Positions 18,520-26,567 of a stretch of 64,000 nucleotides of DNA are shown here, in pieces; position 1 is the stretch's first letter; each line of letters begins with the position of its first letter. The stretch covers positions 4,917,501-4,981,500 of the forward strand of contig CP107926.1 in assembly GCA_036015235.1 (NCBI GenBank). The letters are read 5' to 3'. The notes below the pieces were generated by a model. The model was not told the DNA's origin. It searched no databases and saw only the letters and a list, made by a program, of their open reading frames with translations. Position numbers and translations under genes: made by a program. Source of the stretch: Streptomyces sp. NBC_00433. GTDB lineage: Bacteria; Actinomycetota; Actinomycetes; Streptomycetales; Streptomycetaceae.

Positions 18520-19746
18520 TCACCCGGCACTGCCCATCGCTTCGGAGAGCTGCCGCAGCGCGGCGCGCACCTCTTCCTCGCTCGCCTCGGCGTAGACCTC
18601 CATCGTCATGGCGATCTGCGAGTGACGAAGGATGCGCTGGGCCACTTTCGGGTGGACCTTGAGCGCCACCAGGAGCGAACTGCACGTGTGCCGGGTGTTC
18701 CGCAGCGGGATCACGCGCAGGGCCGCGCGCCGGGCGCGGAGGGCGAACATCCGGGTGAGATTGCCCGGCTCGATCGGGGTGCCGTACTTGGTGGTGAACA
18801 CCAAGCCGTGGGCGTCCTGCCAGAGTTCCCCGGCCGCCTTCCGGTCGCCGTCCTGCTGGACCCTGCGCATGCGGAGTGCCCTCAGGCACAGTTCGGGCAG
18901 CGGCAGGAAGTCGTCCGACTCCTCCGTCTTGGTCTCGCGGTGCAGGATCTGCTTCCCCGCCCGCTGGATCTGGTGGTCCACGTACAACTCGCCGGAGTCG
19001 AAGTCGACGGACTTCCAGGTCAGGCCCAGTACTTCTCCGCGCCGCAGGCCGAGGCAGAGCACCAGCACCCAGGCGGCGAAGAGCGGATCTTCCCGGGTGA
19101 GCCCATCGGCGAGGAACCGGCCGGCCTCGGCGACGGACCACGGCTTGATCCGGCGGCGGCGCGGCTTGGGGACCTTCACGAGCGAGGCGACGTTCTTGCC
19201 GATCTCCTCCTCGGTGACCGCGTGCGTGAGCGCCGCACGAAGGGCATCCCGAGCCGCCTGGATCACCCGGCGCGACGGATACGACTCGCAGCACTCCCCC
19301 GCCGCGCAGCACCGCCTACGGGCGTTGAGGCGTTTGGCGTCCTTGCCCTGAGCGCAGCACTGGCAGATGGTCGCCAGCTTGGTCAGCCACTCGCGGACGT
19401 CCCGCACGGTGAGCTTGTCGAGTCGCTTGGTGCCGAGGTGCGGTGCGATGTAGAGCCGCACCGATCCCTCGTAGGACACGTACGTCAGCGGCGCCAGGTT
19501 GGGTCTGACGATCGACTCCAACCAGTAGGACAGGAAGGCGTCGAGAGTGCGGTGCCGGGTGGCTACGGGACCTTTGCGTGCCTCCGTGTGAAGCTTGATC
19601 CACTTCTCGTGGACCTCCTCCCGGGTCTTGCCGTACACGTACTTCCGCATGCGCCTGCCATCCGGGGTGTCCACCCAGGCGTACGCCGCATAGCCGTTCT
19701 TGTACGGGTAGATGGACCCTTCGCCGTTGCCCCGCTTGCCGCTCAC
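18520..19746 (-). CDS. int: Tyrosine site-specific integrase
   Basis: 408 residues. It has an N-terminal AP2-like arm-binding domain (GNGEGSIYPYKNGYAAY), a core-binding SAM-like domain (about 65-150) and a catalytic domain. Catalytic residues seen: Arg in CLGLRRGEVLGL, Arg and His in RNTRHTCSSLL, His in RILRHSQIAMT and the Tyr in MEVYAEAS. The His of the usual HxxR box is Arg here. A cysteine-rich insert (ICQCCAQGKD ... RRCCAAGECCES) lies between the two domains and may bind zinc. The GTG at 19746 overlaps the xis stop by 4 bases. It integrates into tRNA-Arg(ACG). Confidence 0.95.
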   Translation of the reverse strand: MSGKRGNGEGSIYPYKNGYAAYAWVDTPDGRRMRKYVYGKTREEVHEKWIKLHTEARKGPVATRHRTLDAFLSYWLESIVRPNLAPLTYVSYEGSVRLYIAPHLGTKRLDKLTVRDVREWLTKLATICQCCAQGKDAKRLNARRRCCAAGECCESYPSRRVIQAARDALRAALTHAVTEEEIGKNVASLVKVPKPRRRRIKPWSVAEAGRFLADGLTREDPLFAAWVLVLCLGLRRGEVLGLTWKSVDFDSGELYVDHQIQRAGKQILHRETKTEESDDFLPLPELCLRALRMRRVQQDGDRKAAGELWQDAHGLVFTTKYGTPIEPGNLTRMFALRARRAALRVIPLRNTRHTCSSLLVALKVHPKVAQRILRHSQIAMTMEVYAEASEEEVRAALRQLSEAMGSAG

Positions 19747-19958
19747 GCCGACCGCCTCTCGGGACCGACGGCGGTGACCGCCTGGACGTACTCGTCCACC
19801 CAGGCCGGGAGGATGCGCCGGTTGCGGCCGACCTTCACCGACCGGATCTCTCCGGTCAGGACCAGCATCTTGGTCTTGGACAGCCCGAAGCCCAGCATTA
19901 CAGCGACTTCGGCGACGGTGTGCCACTTGCGTTCGATGACGGTGGTCGTGGCTTTCAT
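19743..19958 (-). CDS. xis: Excisionase, MerR-type HTH
   Basis: 71 residues, a single winged-helix domain: WHTVAEVAVMLGFGLSKTKML followed by GEIRSVKVGRNRRILPAWVDEYV, the standard AICE Xis pattern (HTH_17). It directs the integrase towards excision. Start and stop overlap both neighbours by 4 bases (ATGA with repSA, GTGA with int), so rep, xis and int form one coupled unit. Confidence 0.93.
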   Translation of the reverse strand: MKATTTVIERKWHTVAEVAVMLGFGLSKTKMLVLTGEIRSVKVGRNRRILPAWVDEYVQAVTAVGPERRSA

Positions 19959-21280
19959 CGGGTGGGTTCTCCTTTCGTTCCGGGGGCGGGTTCGAGTGAT
20001 GCGGTGAGCCAGGCTTCGGCGGGCGTGAGTCCGGTGCCGGCGAAGACCCAGTGGGAGAGGACGTACGTCGTCTCTTCCGGGGTCTGTGGGGCCTGAGCGC
20101 GGCGGTACTCGGCGCGGGCGTCGCGGAGGGCGCCGAGGGTGGTGGAGTAGCGGCGGGTCTTGGTCGAGAAGTGGCCGCGGAAGCCGAGCATGTGCGCCCA
20201 GGCGCGCAGGCGGAGGTGTTCGAGGTCCTTGCGGGAGCCGAGGGTCCATGCGGTGCGGATCATGCGGTCGGCGTGGCCGGAGAGTTGGACGTGGGCGAGT
20301 TCGGCCAGGAAGCGGAGGGGGCGGTCGAGGGTGCCGGTGGCCGTCTCGGCGCCCTTGGTCGCGTATTTGGCGATGTACGCGGCCACCGCGCGGTCGGTGA
20401 GGTCCGGGCCGTGGAAGTCGTCGCTGCGGATTGTGCGGACGTCGAGTTGGCGGCCGAACACGAAGGTGTGAGCGCGACCGTCGACCACGGGTCCGGTGAC
20501 GCGTGCAGTGGAGGCGGCGGCGCGGATGGCGTCGGTGAGCAGGTCGGCTGTGGCCCAGGCGGGCGGCGGGGTGCTGCCGCCTTCGGGGCCGTCGAGGCGG
20601 ATGACGGCGTGGAAGTGGACGGCCCCGCGTCGCTGGTACTCGGCGACCTTGGCGAAGGAGACGCGGGCGTACTGGCGGAAGGCCCGTTGGCTGAGTCCGG
20701 CCCGCTTGGCGATCTCGCGGCGCAGGTAGATGGTGAACCGCCGCCACAGGGAACCGGCGTGGGCGTTCCAGAGCACGGCGGCTTCGTAGTCGTACGTGTC
20801 CGGGTTGAGCGGGGTGCCGAGTTCGGGGGAGTCGGCCGGGTGGGCGGTGCCGCAGCGGCAGTGGCCGGAGTCGGGGCGGTTGTGGACGGGGCCGAAGCCG
20901 GGTGCGGTGAAGGTGGCGAAGACGCGCGGGTGGTGGGCGACGTCCTCCGGGGTGCCCTTGCCGCCGCGCAGTCCGGCGGTGATGAGGTGGAAGGTGTCGC
21001 GGCGGTAGGTCTCGGCGCAGGCCGGGCAGCGGGTCGTACGGCGGTTGTTGCACCGTACGAGCAGGTGGCCGGCGGGCAGGGCCTCAGAGGTGAGGCGGTG
21101 GATGGCCGGGCCGATCTCGCCCGTTGTGGTGTCGAGGGTGTGTTCGGTGCGGTGGCCGTCGAGGCGGATCGGGTGGGTGCAGCCGCCGAGGCCGGAGAGC
21201 TGGCGGAAGAGCGCGGGCGTCGTGCCCAGAGCGGCCAGGGTGGCGAGTTCGGGCAGTGGAGGCGGGGTGGCGCGGGTAAT
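19955..21280 (-). CDS. repSA: RepSA-type replication initiator, apparently with an ATT start
   Basis: About 441 residues. A Cys-rich N-terminal segment (VRCNNRRTTRCPACAETYRR) leads to the HTAGLRGGKG-like region. A HUH-like motif is visible as GAVHFHAVIRLDG, and AVAAYIAKYATKGAE is typical of RepSA rolling-circle initiators. The frame is open from a TGA at 21293-21295, yet has no ATG, GTG or TTG before the GTG at 20776, which would delete the conserved first 168 residues. AAGGAG lies 7 bases before ATT at 21280 (ATC at 21283 is an alternative). It overlaps xis by ATGA. Confidence 0.85.
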   Translation of the reverse strand: MTRATPPPLPELATLAALGTTPALFRQLSGLGGCTHPIRLDGHRTEHTLDTTTGEIGPAIHRLTSEALPAGHLLVRCNNRRTTRCPACAETYRRDTFHLITAGLRGGKGTPEDVAHHPRVFATFTAPGFGPVHNRPDSGHCRCGTAHPADSPELGTPLNPDTYDYEAAVLWNAHAGSLWRRFTIYLRREIAKRAGLSQRAFRQYARVSFAKVAEYQRRGAVHFHAVIRLDGPEGGSTPPPAWATADLLTDAIRAAASTARVTGPVVDGRAHTFVFGRQLDVRTIRSDDFHGPDLTDRAVAAYIAKYATKGAETATGTLDRPLRFLAELAHVQLSGHADRMIRTAWTLGSRKDLEHLRLRAWAHMLGFRGHFSTKTRRYSTTLGALRDARAEYRRAQAPQTPEETTYVLSHWVFAGTGLTPAEAWLTASLEPAPGTKGEPTR

Positions 21281-21379
21281 GATGAGGCTCCTTCACGGGC
21301 TGCGGTTCGTGGAGTTGGGCTGCCGGGGCGGTGGGTGCTTGGCGGTATCGGTGCCGCCCCGGCAGTTCGGTGGAAGCGG

Positions 21380-21643
21380 TCAGGGCTGGCGCGGAGGCGT
21401 GAGCAGCGAGCGCAGGACCACGGCGACGACGGCGACCGAGACGGCCGCGACGGTGACGGCGACCAGGAGCGCGGTCAGGACAACGCCGACGGTGACGACG
21501 GCGGCCGAGCCCCCGGCTATCACGGCGACGGTCGGGGCGGTGCGGCGTGCGGGAGTGGTCGGCTGGCAGTGGCAGGCGGGCGGGTGAGGGGCGTACGGCT
21601 CCGGGACGGCCGGGGCCTGCGGGTACTTGGGGGTCAGGGACAC
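21380..21643 (-). CDS. SpdC/SpdD-like small membrane protein
   Basis: 87 residues. A Pro-rich N-terminus with ACHCQP precedes one long, or two short, Val/Ala-rich membrane segments (about 38-75). Such small proteins lie in the spd operon of AICEs and help spread the transferred DNA through the mycelium. GTG at 21643 with AGAGG 6 bases upstream. A KorSA-like half operator (21662-21671) lies just upstream. Confidence 0.75.
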   Translation of the reverse strand: MSLTPKYPQAPAVPEPYAPHPPACHCQPTTPARRTAPTVAVIAGGSAAVVTVGVVLTALLVAVTVAAVSVAVVAVVLRSLLTPPRQP

Positions 21644-21661
21644 GGCGAACCTCTCTTGACT

Positions 21662-21671
21662 ACTCGTCTAG
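21662..21671. promoter_or_regulatory. KorSA-type half operator before the spdC-like gene
   Basis: ACTCGTCTAG, identical to half of the palindrome found around the repressor gene. It is 19 bases upstream of the GTG at 21643. Confidence 0.45.
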
Positions 21672-21862
21672 GTGTGTGTGCCGTTGACGATCTCGACGCC
21701 GTTGCGCGTGCTGTCGTCGATGGCGGGCGCGAGGAAGGTGTGGGCGAGGTAGAAGCCGAACAGGGCGATGACGACGGCGACCCAGAGGCGGATGCCGAGG
21801 AACTTGATCGCGGCCCAGGCGATGATGCCGAGGACGGCGACGAGGGGCAGGCTGACGGTCAC
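21668..21862 (-). CDS. Small two-TM protein of the spd operon
   Basis: 64 residues, mostly hydrophobic: segment 1 VSLPLVAVLGIIAWAAIKFL and segment 2 IRLWVAVVIALFGFYLAHTF, then a polar tail. GTG at 21862 preceded by AAAGGA. Its place between the other spd genes suggests a role in intramycelial spread. It resembles small Spd-type proteins of pSAM2-like elements; exact family not certain. Confidence 0.7.
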   Translation of the reverse strand: MTVSLPLVAVLGIIAWAAIKFLGIRLWVAVVIALFGFYLAHTFLAPAIDDSTRNGVEIVNGTHT

Positions 21863-21878
21863 GGGCGAGCGGGTCCTT

Positions 21879-22070
21879 TCAGCGGGCGGGGCATTGGTGG
21901 GTGCGGGCGGCCAGTTCGGCGGCGGCTCGGGAGTCGTAGTCGGCGGAGAAGCCACAGCGCGGGGCGGTGCAGGCGGCGGTGTGCTTCTCGCGGCCGCGGG
22001 TGTCGTTGTAGGTGCCGACCTGGACGGGTCCGATGCGGACCAGATCGCGGAAGCGGCGGTTGGCGGACAC
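21879..22070 (-). CDS. SpdA-like mobile element transfer protein
   Basis: 63 residues: RRFRDLVRIGPVQVGTY, then HTAACTAPRCGFSADYDSR with a cysteine pair and a terminal HQC. This pattern is found in almost every Streptomyces AICE as a small transfer protein; the Cys/His residues could bind a metal. GTG at 22070 with AAGGAG 10 bases upstream. Confidence 0.8.
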   Translation of the reverse strand: MSANRRFRDLVRIGPVQVGTYNDTRGREKHTAACTAPRCGFSADYDSRAAAELAARTHQCPAR

Positions 22071-22187
22071 GATGAACTCTCCTTTTCCTGGGCTTGATTG
22101 CCCGGTGGGGGCGAGGGCTGGAAAGTAGATGGCGTGCCTGAGAACGTCCGGGGATGGCCCGGACGCTCGAACGGCCGGGGGGCTGGG

Positions 22188-22400
22188 ATGAGCGCGCGAG
22201 TGCGCCTGTTGCTGACGGTTGTCTTCTGGGGCGTGTGTGCCGCTCTCGGCATGGCGGCCTTCCACTGGTGGGGACACGCGGCGTGGCGTCAGGTGGCGCC
22301 CCTCCCTGTCGTCATGGTGTTGGCCGGGTTCTTCACGGAGCTGAGGTACCAGCGGCGGGAGAAGCGTTCGGTACCGCTGCCGCCGCCTCCACCTTTGTGA
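22188..22400 (+). CDS. Possible small membrane protein, opposite strand
   Basis: 70 residues with two hydrophobic stretches (RLLLTVVFWGVCAALGMAAF and APLPVVMVLAGFF) and a basic C-terminus ending in a proline run. It lies antisense in the gap between spdA and spdB, with a weak GGGGGG site. The composition is protein-like but I recognise no family. Confidence 0.45.
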   Translation: MSARVRLLLTVVFWGVCAALGMAAFHWWGHAAWRQVAPLPVVMVLAGFFTELRYQRREKRSVPLPPPPPL

Positions 22401-22409
22401 GTTCTCCTC

Positions 22410-23003
22410 TCAGAGCTGGGCCGCGATGGCGTCGGCGAGGGGCCCCGGGACGCCAAGGCGTGCGCGGAGAGTTGGGGCGTCGATCGGTGTGCCGGTACGG
22501 GTGCGGTGTTCGGCGGCGACCTTGCGGGCGTGCACGAGCAGGGCCGCCGGGACAGCGGGCTGAGCGGGCACGAGTAGGGCTTCGGGCACGGCGCCTGGTT
22601 CGACGGTGACCGCAACGGAGGAGAGTTCCCGCGCCTGTGGCTCCGCTCCGTGCGCGAGGAGCGTCCCGCCGAGGAAAGCCAATGCTGGCCATCCGGCTAC
22701 GAGGATGCGCAGCCACCCGGGTACGGAGGCGACGGTGAGGAGTCCGGCGGTGGCGACGTTGGCGCCGAGCGAGGCGACCAGCGCCACGACGAACCAGCAC
22801 CAGGCCGCCGCCTTCCCCGAACCGGAGCGCAGCCGCCGCCACGCCGCGACCAACAGCAGGTCGACGGAGATCGGGTAGGCCCACGCCTTCCACCCTTGCT
22901 GTCCTGCGGCGTCGGCGACGTCGTGCAGGTGGGCGAAGGACAGCGACGCGGCAATGAGCGCTTGCACGAGCACTGCGTCGACGCGAGCCAGGCGAGCACG
23001 CAT
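22410..23003 (-). CDS. SpdB-like DUF2637 membrane protein
   Basis: 197 residues. Four hydrophobic segments (about 10-30, 40-58, 66-85, 90-110), with LIAASLSFAHLHDVADAAG and AWAYPISVDLLLVAAW typical of DUF2637. The C-terminal soluble part reads like a small DNA-binding domain (APTLRARLGVPGPLADAI). In AICEs this protein is needed for spread of the element in the recipient mycelium. Preceded by AAGGAGACG. Confidence 0.88.
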   Translation of the reverse strand: MRARLARVDAVLVQALIAASLSFAHLHDVADAAGQQGWKAWAYPISVDLLLVAAWRRLRSGSGKAAAWCWFVVALVASLGANVATAGLLTVASVPGWLRILVAGWPALAFLGGTLLAHGAEPQARELSSVAVTVEPGAVPEALLVPAQPAVPAALLVHARKVAAEHRTRTGTPIDAPTLRARLGVPGPLADAIAAQL

Positions 23004-23029
23004 GGGGTTCGTCTCCTTCCGGCCTGATC

Positions 23030-23239
23030 TCAGCCCGCGGCCTTCAGGTCGTTGGCGCGGGCACGGGCGAGAGTGGCGGTCTGGGCCGCTTCCTCGTCGC
23101 CGGGCATGTCGGCGGCGATGCGTTCGAGGAGATCGGCCTTCCGGTTTATCAACGCGGCGTAGTCACCGCCCCCGCCCGTACGGAACGCGGCCAGGTCGGA
23201 GAGGAAGTCGGAGAGTTCACCAGCAGTGGGGCGGGACAT
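23030..23239 (-). CDS. Small conserved AICE protein
   Basis: 69 residues, soluble and mostly helical: LSDFLSDLAAFRTGGG, INRKADLLERIAADMPGD. It lies between spdB and the transfer ATPase in the same direction. Homologues are common at this place in AICEs; function unknown. Confidence 0.7.
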   Translation of the reverse strand: MSRPTAGELSDFLSDLAAFRTGGGGDYAALINRKADLLERIAADMPGDEEAAQTATLARARANDLKAAG

Positions 23240-23304
23240 GGGCCTGCCTTTTGGTTTCGGGCATGACGGGGTAGGGACGTGGCGCTGCACAGCAGGGGAG
23301 CGGG

Positions 23305-24681
23305 TCAGCCGCTGACGGGCCGCGGCTTGGTCAGAGGAACGGGCGTACCGGCAGGAAGCGCCGGGACGGCGGGCCGGAAAGGTGCGAGGGCCGGCAGGTC
23401 GGGTACGCAATCGGCGTTCGCGTCGCAGGTGGCTGCAGCGTCGGCGAGGGACAGATACGGCGTGCGGATGCGGGACCAGCCACCTGAGGTGTCCCCCGCG
23501 ACGGCGAGGCCCGGTCGTTCGGGTGCGATGGCGCAGGCGGCGCCCACGGCTTCCGGGGCGATGTCGCCGAGCGCCATCTTGGCGGAGGCTTCGTCGTTGA
23601 CCCGATGGCATACGCGCCCGGTGAGTTGAGCCCGGAGCATGGTCGCGCCCTTGCCGAGTTCGGCGCCGAAGCGCTGGCCGCAGACTTCCAGGTAGATGCC
23701 GGCGGCGCGTCCGAGCTGGGCGAGCCGGATGAGGTGGGTGACCATCTCGTCGCGCCTCTCCTCGTCCTTCTTGGACGCGACAAGGAAGAGTTCGGCCACC
23801 TCATCCACGAACAGGACGACAGGCACGGGTCTTTCGGCGTCGGGCAGGCCCCAGATGTCGGAGGTGATCTCCTCATCGGGGGTCGAGCGGGCGATGCCCT
23901 GCCGGGCCTTGATCAGGTCGTAGCGCTCCTCCATCAGCCCGACCAGGACGGGCAGCAGTGACGCCGCCTGCTCGGGGTTGGTGGCCAGGGCGGAGAGCCG
24001 GGCCGCGAACGGCGCCAGTTCCACGCCCCGCTTGCAGTCGATCCCGACCAGCGCGACAGGTTGAGGGGCGAGTCCCGCGATCAGGTGCCGCAGGTACATG
24101 GACTTGCCCGACAGGGTGGCGCCCAGGGTGAGTTGGTGGGGTATCGCGCGGTAGTCCCGTACGAACGCGGTCGCGTCCTCCCTCATCGCCACCGGGACCT
24201 TGAGGAAGCCGCCGGACGTCTTGCGGGGCATGCGGACCTTGCGCAGTACGTCGAAGCCGACGAGCCGCAGTTCGACCACGCCCGGCTTGACCACGGAGAC
24301 GTACACGGCGTGAACGTCCCACGCGTGCCGGAGCCGTTCGGCCGAGGCGGCAATGTCGGCCGGCTCCTGGCCCGGGGCGAGCCGCAGCCGTATCCGCATG
24401 CCCGTCGAGGTCGGGCGGATGATCCCCCGCCGTGGAGGAACTGGCCGCACCTCCCGCCGAGTCGTCGCCCGCACCGCCAACGCCCGGAAGCGCGACGGAG
24501 CCACGGTCAACCCGCAGGCGCCCATGACCGACCCGTAAGAACCGAGCAGGCGGGCGGTCGAGAGGGGCAGGCCGACCATGGACCAGTACGCGGCCGGTTG
24601 CTCGGCCCGGAGGTAGGCAGCTCCACCGCCAACCGCAGCGACGGGGCCACCCACCTCCATCAACGTCGTCAGGTCCGGCAT
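23305..24681 (-). CDS. tra: TraB/TraSA-type FtsK-like DNA transfer ATPase
   Basis: 458 residues. After a short hydrophobic N-terminus comes an FtsK/SpoIIIE motor with Walker A GATLSGKSMYLRHL and Walker B VPVVLFVDEVAELF. LGRAAGIYLEVCGQRFGAEL is the usual motif between Walker B and the C-terminus. A single protein of this type moves double-stranded DNA between Streptomyces hyphae. The ATG at 24681 is 5 bases after the previous stop. Expression should be repressed by the GntR protein. Confidence 0.92.
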   Translation of the reverse strand: MPDLTTLMEVGGPVAAVGGGAAYLRAEQPAAYWSMVGLPLSTARLLGSYGSVMGACGLTVAPSRFRALAVRATTRREVRPVPPRRGIIRPTSTGMRIRLRLAPGQEPADIAASAERLRHAWDVHAVYVSVVKPGVVELRLVGFDVLRKVRMPRKTSGGFLKVPVAMREDATAFVRDYRAIPHQLTLGATLSGKSMYLRHLIAGLAPQPVALVGIDCKRGVELAPFAARLSALATNPEQAASLLPVLVGLMEERYDLIKARQGIARSTPDEEITSDIWGLPDAERPVPVVLFVDEVAELFLVASKKDEERRDEMVTHLIRLAQLGRAAGIYLEVCGQRFGAELGKGATMLRAQLTGRVCHRVNDEASAKMALGDIAPEAVGAACAIAPERPGLAVAGDTSGGWSRIRTPYLSLADAAATCDANADCVPDLPALAPFRPAVPALPAGTPVPLTKPRPVSG

Positions 24682-24686
24682 CGGGG

Positions 24687-25037
24687 TCAGGCCCCCGCCT
24701 GGACCGGGAAGGCGGCCGGGGTGACGGCGGCGGCGCGGAAGGCGATCCCGTGCCGCTGCTGCCCGTTGAAGGTGCTCTCCCACGGGCGGGCCACCAGCCC
24801 CGGCAGGGCGACCGGGCCGCCGAGGGTCAGACCTTCGCTGACTCCGCTCTGCGGCACGGTGACCTTGAGGAGCGAGGACTCTCCGTCCTCGATGTGGACC
24901 ACGCCGAGGGTCATCAGCGGTTCGCCGCTGACGGTGTCGGTGGCGATCTCGCCGGTCTGCCGGTCCTTGATCTTCGTTTCCGGAGCCTCGGTCAGCAGGA
25001 TCGTCGCCGACGAGGTCTCCACGCGGATGGAACGCAA
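24687..25037 (-). CDS. SCO3933-type AICE regulatory/accessory protein
   Basis: 116 residues from the TTG at 25037, chosen because AAGGAG is 6 bases upstream; a GTG at 25052 would precede that site. It begins RSIRVETSSATILLTEAPE and is beta-rich (LMTLGVVHIEDGESSLLKVTV), with ARPWESTFNGQQRHGIAFRA near the end. I recognise the pattern as the SCO3933 family found just before the transfer ATPase. Its role is not established. It is the first gene after the operator region at 25064-25153. Confidence 0.75.
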   Translation of the reverse strand: MRSIRVETSSATILLTEAPETKIKDRQTGEIATDTVSGEPLMTLGVVHIEDGESSLLKVTVPQSGVSEGLTLGGPVALPGLVARPWESTFNGQQRHGIAFRAAAVTPAAFPVQAGA

Positions 25038-25063
25038 CGCTTTCTCCTTCACACATGACAGCT

Positions 25064-25079
25064 AGTCATCTAGACAAGT
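25064..25079. promoter_or_regulatory. KorSA-type operator copy
   Basis: AGTCATCTAGACAAGT, three differences from the ideal palindrome ACTCGTCTAGACGAGT. Located 27 bases upstream of the transfer-operon start. Confidence 0.55.
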
Positions 25080-25137
25080 GTCGTCCTGTGCACCCGAAGA
25101 ACCGGGTACGTGAACCACTGTGCCACAGTACCCAGCT

Positions 25138-25153
25138 ACTCGTCTATACGAGT
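25138..25153. promoter_or_regulatory. KorSA-type operator, near-perfect palindrome
   Basis: ACTCGTCTATACGAGT with perfect arms ACTCGT and ACGAGT. It is in the gap between the repressor gene and the transfer operon, about 100 bases before the first gene of that operon. Confidence 0.7.
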
Positions 25154-25224
25154 TTGCCCGTGAAGGCTTACGAGTCAAGGGAGTTGGCCTGCCGCCGCCC
25201 GTGTCGCGACACCATCCCCCCAGG

Positions 25225-26013
25225 TCACGTGGCCGGAAGCTGATACGCGAGGACGTACGCGTCTGCGGCCATCACCGTGTCGCAGACCTCGACGGCACGC
25301 CCCTCGGTGTCGAAGGCGGTGCGGACAAGGTGGATCACGGGCACACCGGACGCCAGTTGGAGCGTCTTGACCTCACTCGGTGCGGGCATGCGGGCGCGGA
25401 TCTCCTCCTCGAAGTGGTCGAGGCGGTGACCCAGTTCCTCCAGCCGGGCGTAGATGCCGCCAGGCCCCGGGTTCGGTTCGGCGATCGGTGTCCCGCGGGC
25501 CAGATCCAGCGGGAGGTAGGAGGTGGCGAACTCGACTGGGCGCCCGTCGAGGAGGTAGCGGCGGTGCCGGGCCAGTACGCGGCGCGGGCCGCCCAGGCGG
25601 GTGGCGATGTCCTGGCTCGGCCGCTCTTCCTTGATCTCCAGGTTGTCGACGGTGGGGTGGCTGCCTGCCGCGTCGGCCTCCACAGTGAACGCGGACTTGC
25701 CCTGCTCGCGGTGCCGGCGGGCGAAGCGATCCGATGCCAGGCGCCGCACGGGCGGCCGGGGCCGTACGAAGACGCCCTTGCCGTGCTCGGAGACGACCAG
25801 GCCCTCGCCCTGGAGGAGGGACAGGGAGTTGCGTACGGTCATCCGCGAGACGCCGTAGTGCTCGACCAGCTCCGTCTCGGAGGGCAGCTTGTCGCCCTCG
25901 GCGAACTTGCCCTTGTCGATCGCTTCGCGCAGCTGGTCGGCGATCTGGCGGAACACCGCTCGGTCGCTCGTCGGGTCCAGCGCCCCCAGGACGCCGGAGG
26001 GAAGAACGGGCAT
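25225..26013 (-). CDS. KorSA-type GntR/UTRA repressor of transfer
   Basis: 262 residues. The winged helix (about 20-85) has LPSETELVEHYGVSRMTVRNSL and GKGVFVRPRP. The UTRA ligand domain (about 100-255) ends in VIHLVRTAFDTEGRAVEVCDTV and YVLAYQL. In pSAM2 the equivalent KorSA represses pra and so replication, excision and transfer. AAGGAG precedes the ATG. A half operator lies 19 bases upstream (26032-26041), consistent with autoregulation. Confidence 0.9.
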   Translation of the reverse strand: MPVLPSGVLGALDPTSDRAVFRQIADQLREAIDKGKFAEGDKLPSETELVEHYGVSRMTVRNSLSLLQGEGLVVSEHGKGVFVRPRPPVRRLASDRFARRHREQGKSAFTVEADAAGSHPTVDNLEIKEERPSQDIATRLGGPRRVLARHRRYLLDGRPVEFATSYLPLDLARGTPIAEPNPGPGGIYARLEELGHRLDHFEEEIRARMPAPSEVKTLQLASGVPVIHLVRTAFDTEGRAVEVCDTVMAADAYVLAYQLPAT

Positions 26014-26031
26014 ACGTACTCCTTTGGATAT

Positions 26032-26041
26032 CTAGACGAGT
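26032..26041. promoter_or_regulatory. KorSA-type half operator before the repressor gene
   Basis: CTAGACGAGT, identical to half of the palindrome seen at 25138. It is between the divergent repressor and Nudix genes. Confidence 0.55.
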
Positions 26042-26095
26042 GGCCGACCTTTGTTGCTACGGTGGGCAGCCTAGCCACCCGAGAGGACCAGGCAC

Positions 26096-26527
26096 GTGCC
26101 GATCGAGCGCCCGCACTCCGTGAGCGTCGCCGGAGTCATCGTCGATGACGCCGGCCGCGCCCTGCTGATCAGGCGCCGAGACAACGGCCACTGGGAACCG
26201 CCCGGCGGAGTCCTGGAGGCGGGGGAGACCATCCCCGACGCACTCCAGCGCGAAGTCCTGGAGGAGACCGGCGTCAAGATCACTGCCCCTGCCACTCTCA
26301 CGGGTGTCTACAAGAACATGACCGGCCTGATCGTCTCCCTCGTCTTCCGCTGCGACGCGATCGACGGCCAGCCCTCCACCGGCACCGAGACCAGCGCCCT
26401 GCGCTGGGCCACCCGCGATGAAGTCTCCGAACTCGCGGACGAGGCGTACGCGATCCGCGTACTCGACGCCCTTGACGCAATGTCCCCGCCCGCCGTGCGC
26501 GCGCACGACGGCGTCAAACTCGTCTAG
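26096..26527 (+). CDS. Nudix hydrolase
   Basis: 143 residues, a single Nudix fold. The Nudix box GGVLEAGETIPDALQREVLE continues as ETGV and contains all the Gly, Glu and Arg residues needed for Mg-dependent nucleoside diphosphate cleavage. A Nudix gene divergent from the KorSA-type repressor is a conserved AICE feature (as in pSAM2); it may act in regulation or exclusion. GTG start at 26096. Confidence 0.9.
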   Translation: MPIERPHSVSVAGVIVDDAGRALLIRRRDNGHWEPPGGVLEAGETIPDALQREVLEETGVKITAPATLTGVYKNMTGLIVSLVFRCDAIDGQPSTGTETSALRWATRDEVSELADEAYAIRVLDALDAMSPPAVRAHDGVKLV

Positions 26528-26567
26528 CACCCACCATCGGTCCATGGCCGCCCACCAGCAGAAAGTA

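Noticed and set aside
20776-20778. GTG as start of the replication initiator
   Set aside because: It would remove the conserved Cys-rich N-terminus, which is intact in the same frame upstream.
26518-26527. A further ACTCGTCTAG operator match at the end of the Nudix gene
   Set aside because: It lies in the last codons and stop of the gene, so a chance match cannot be excluded; not counted in the operator set.
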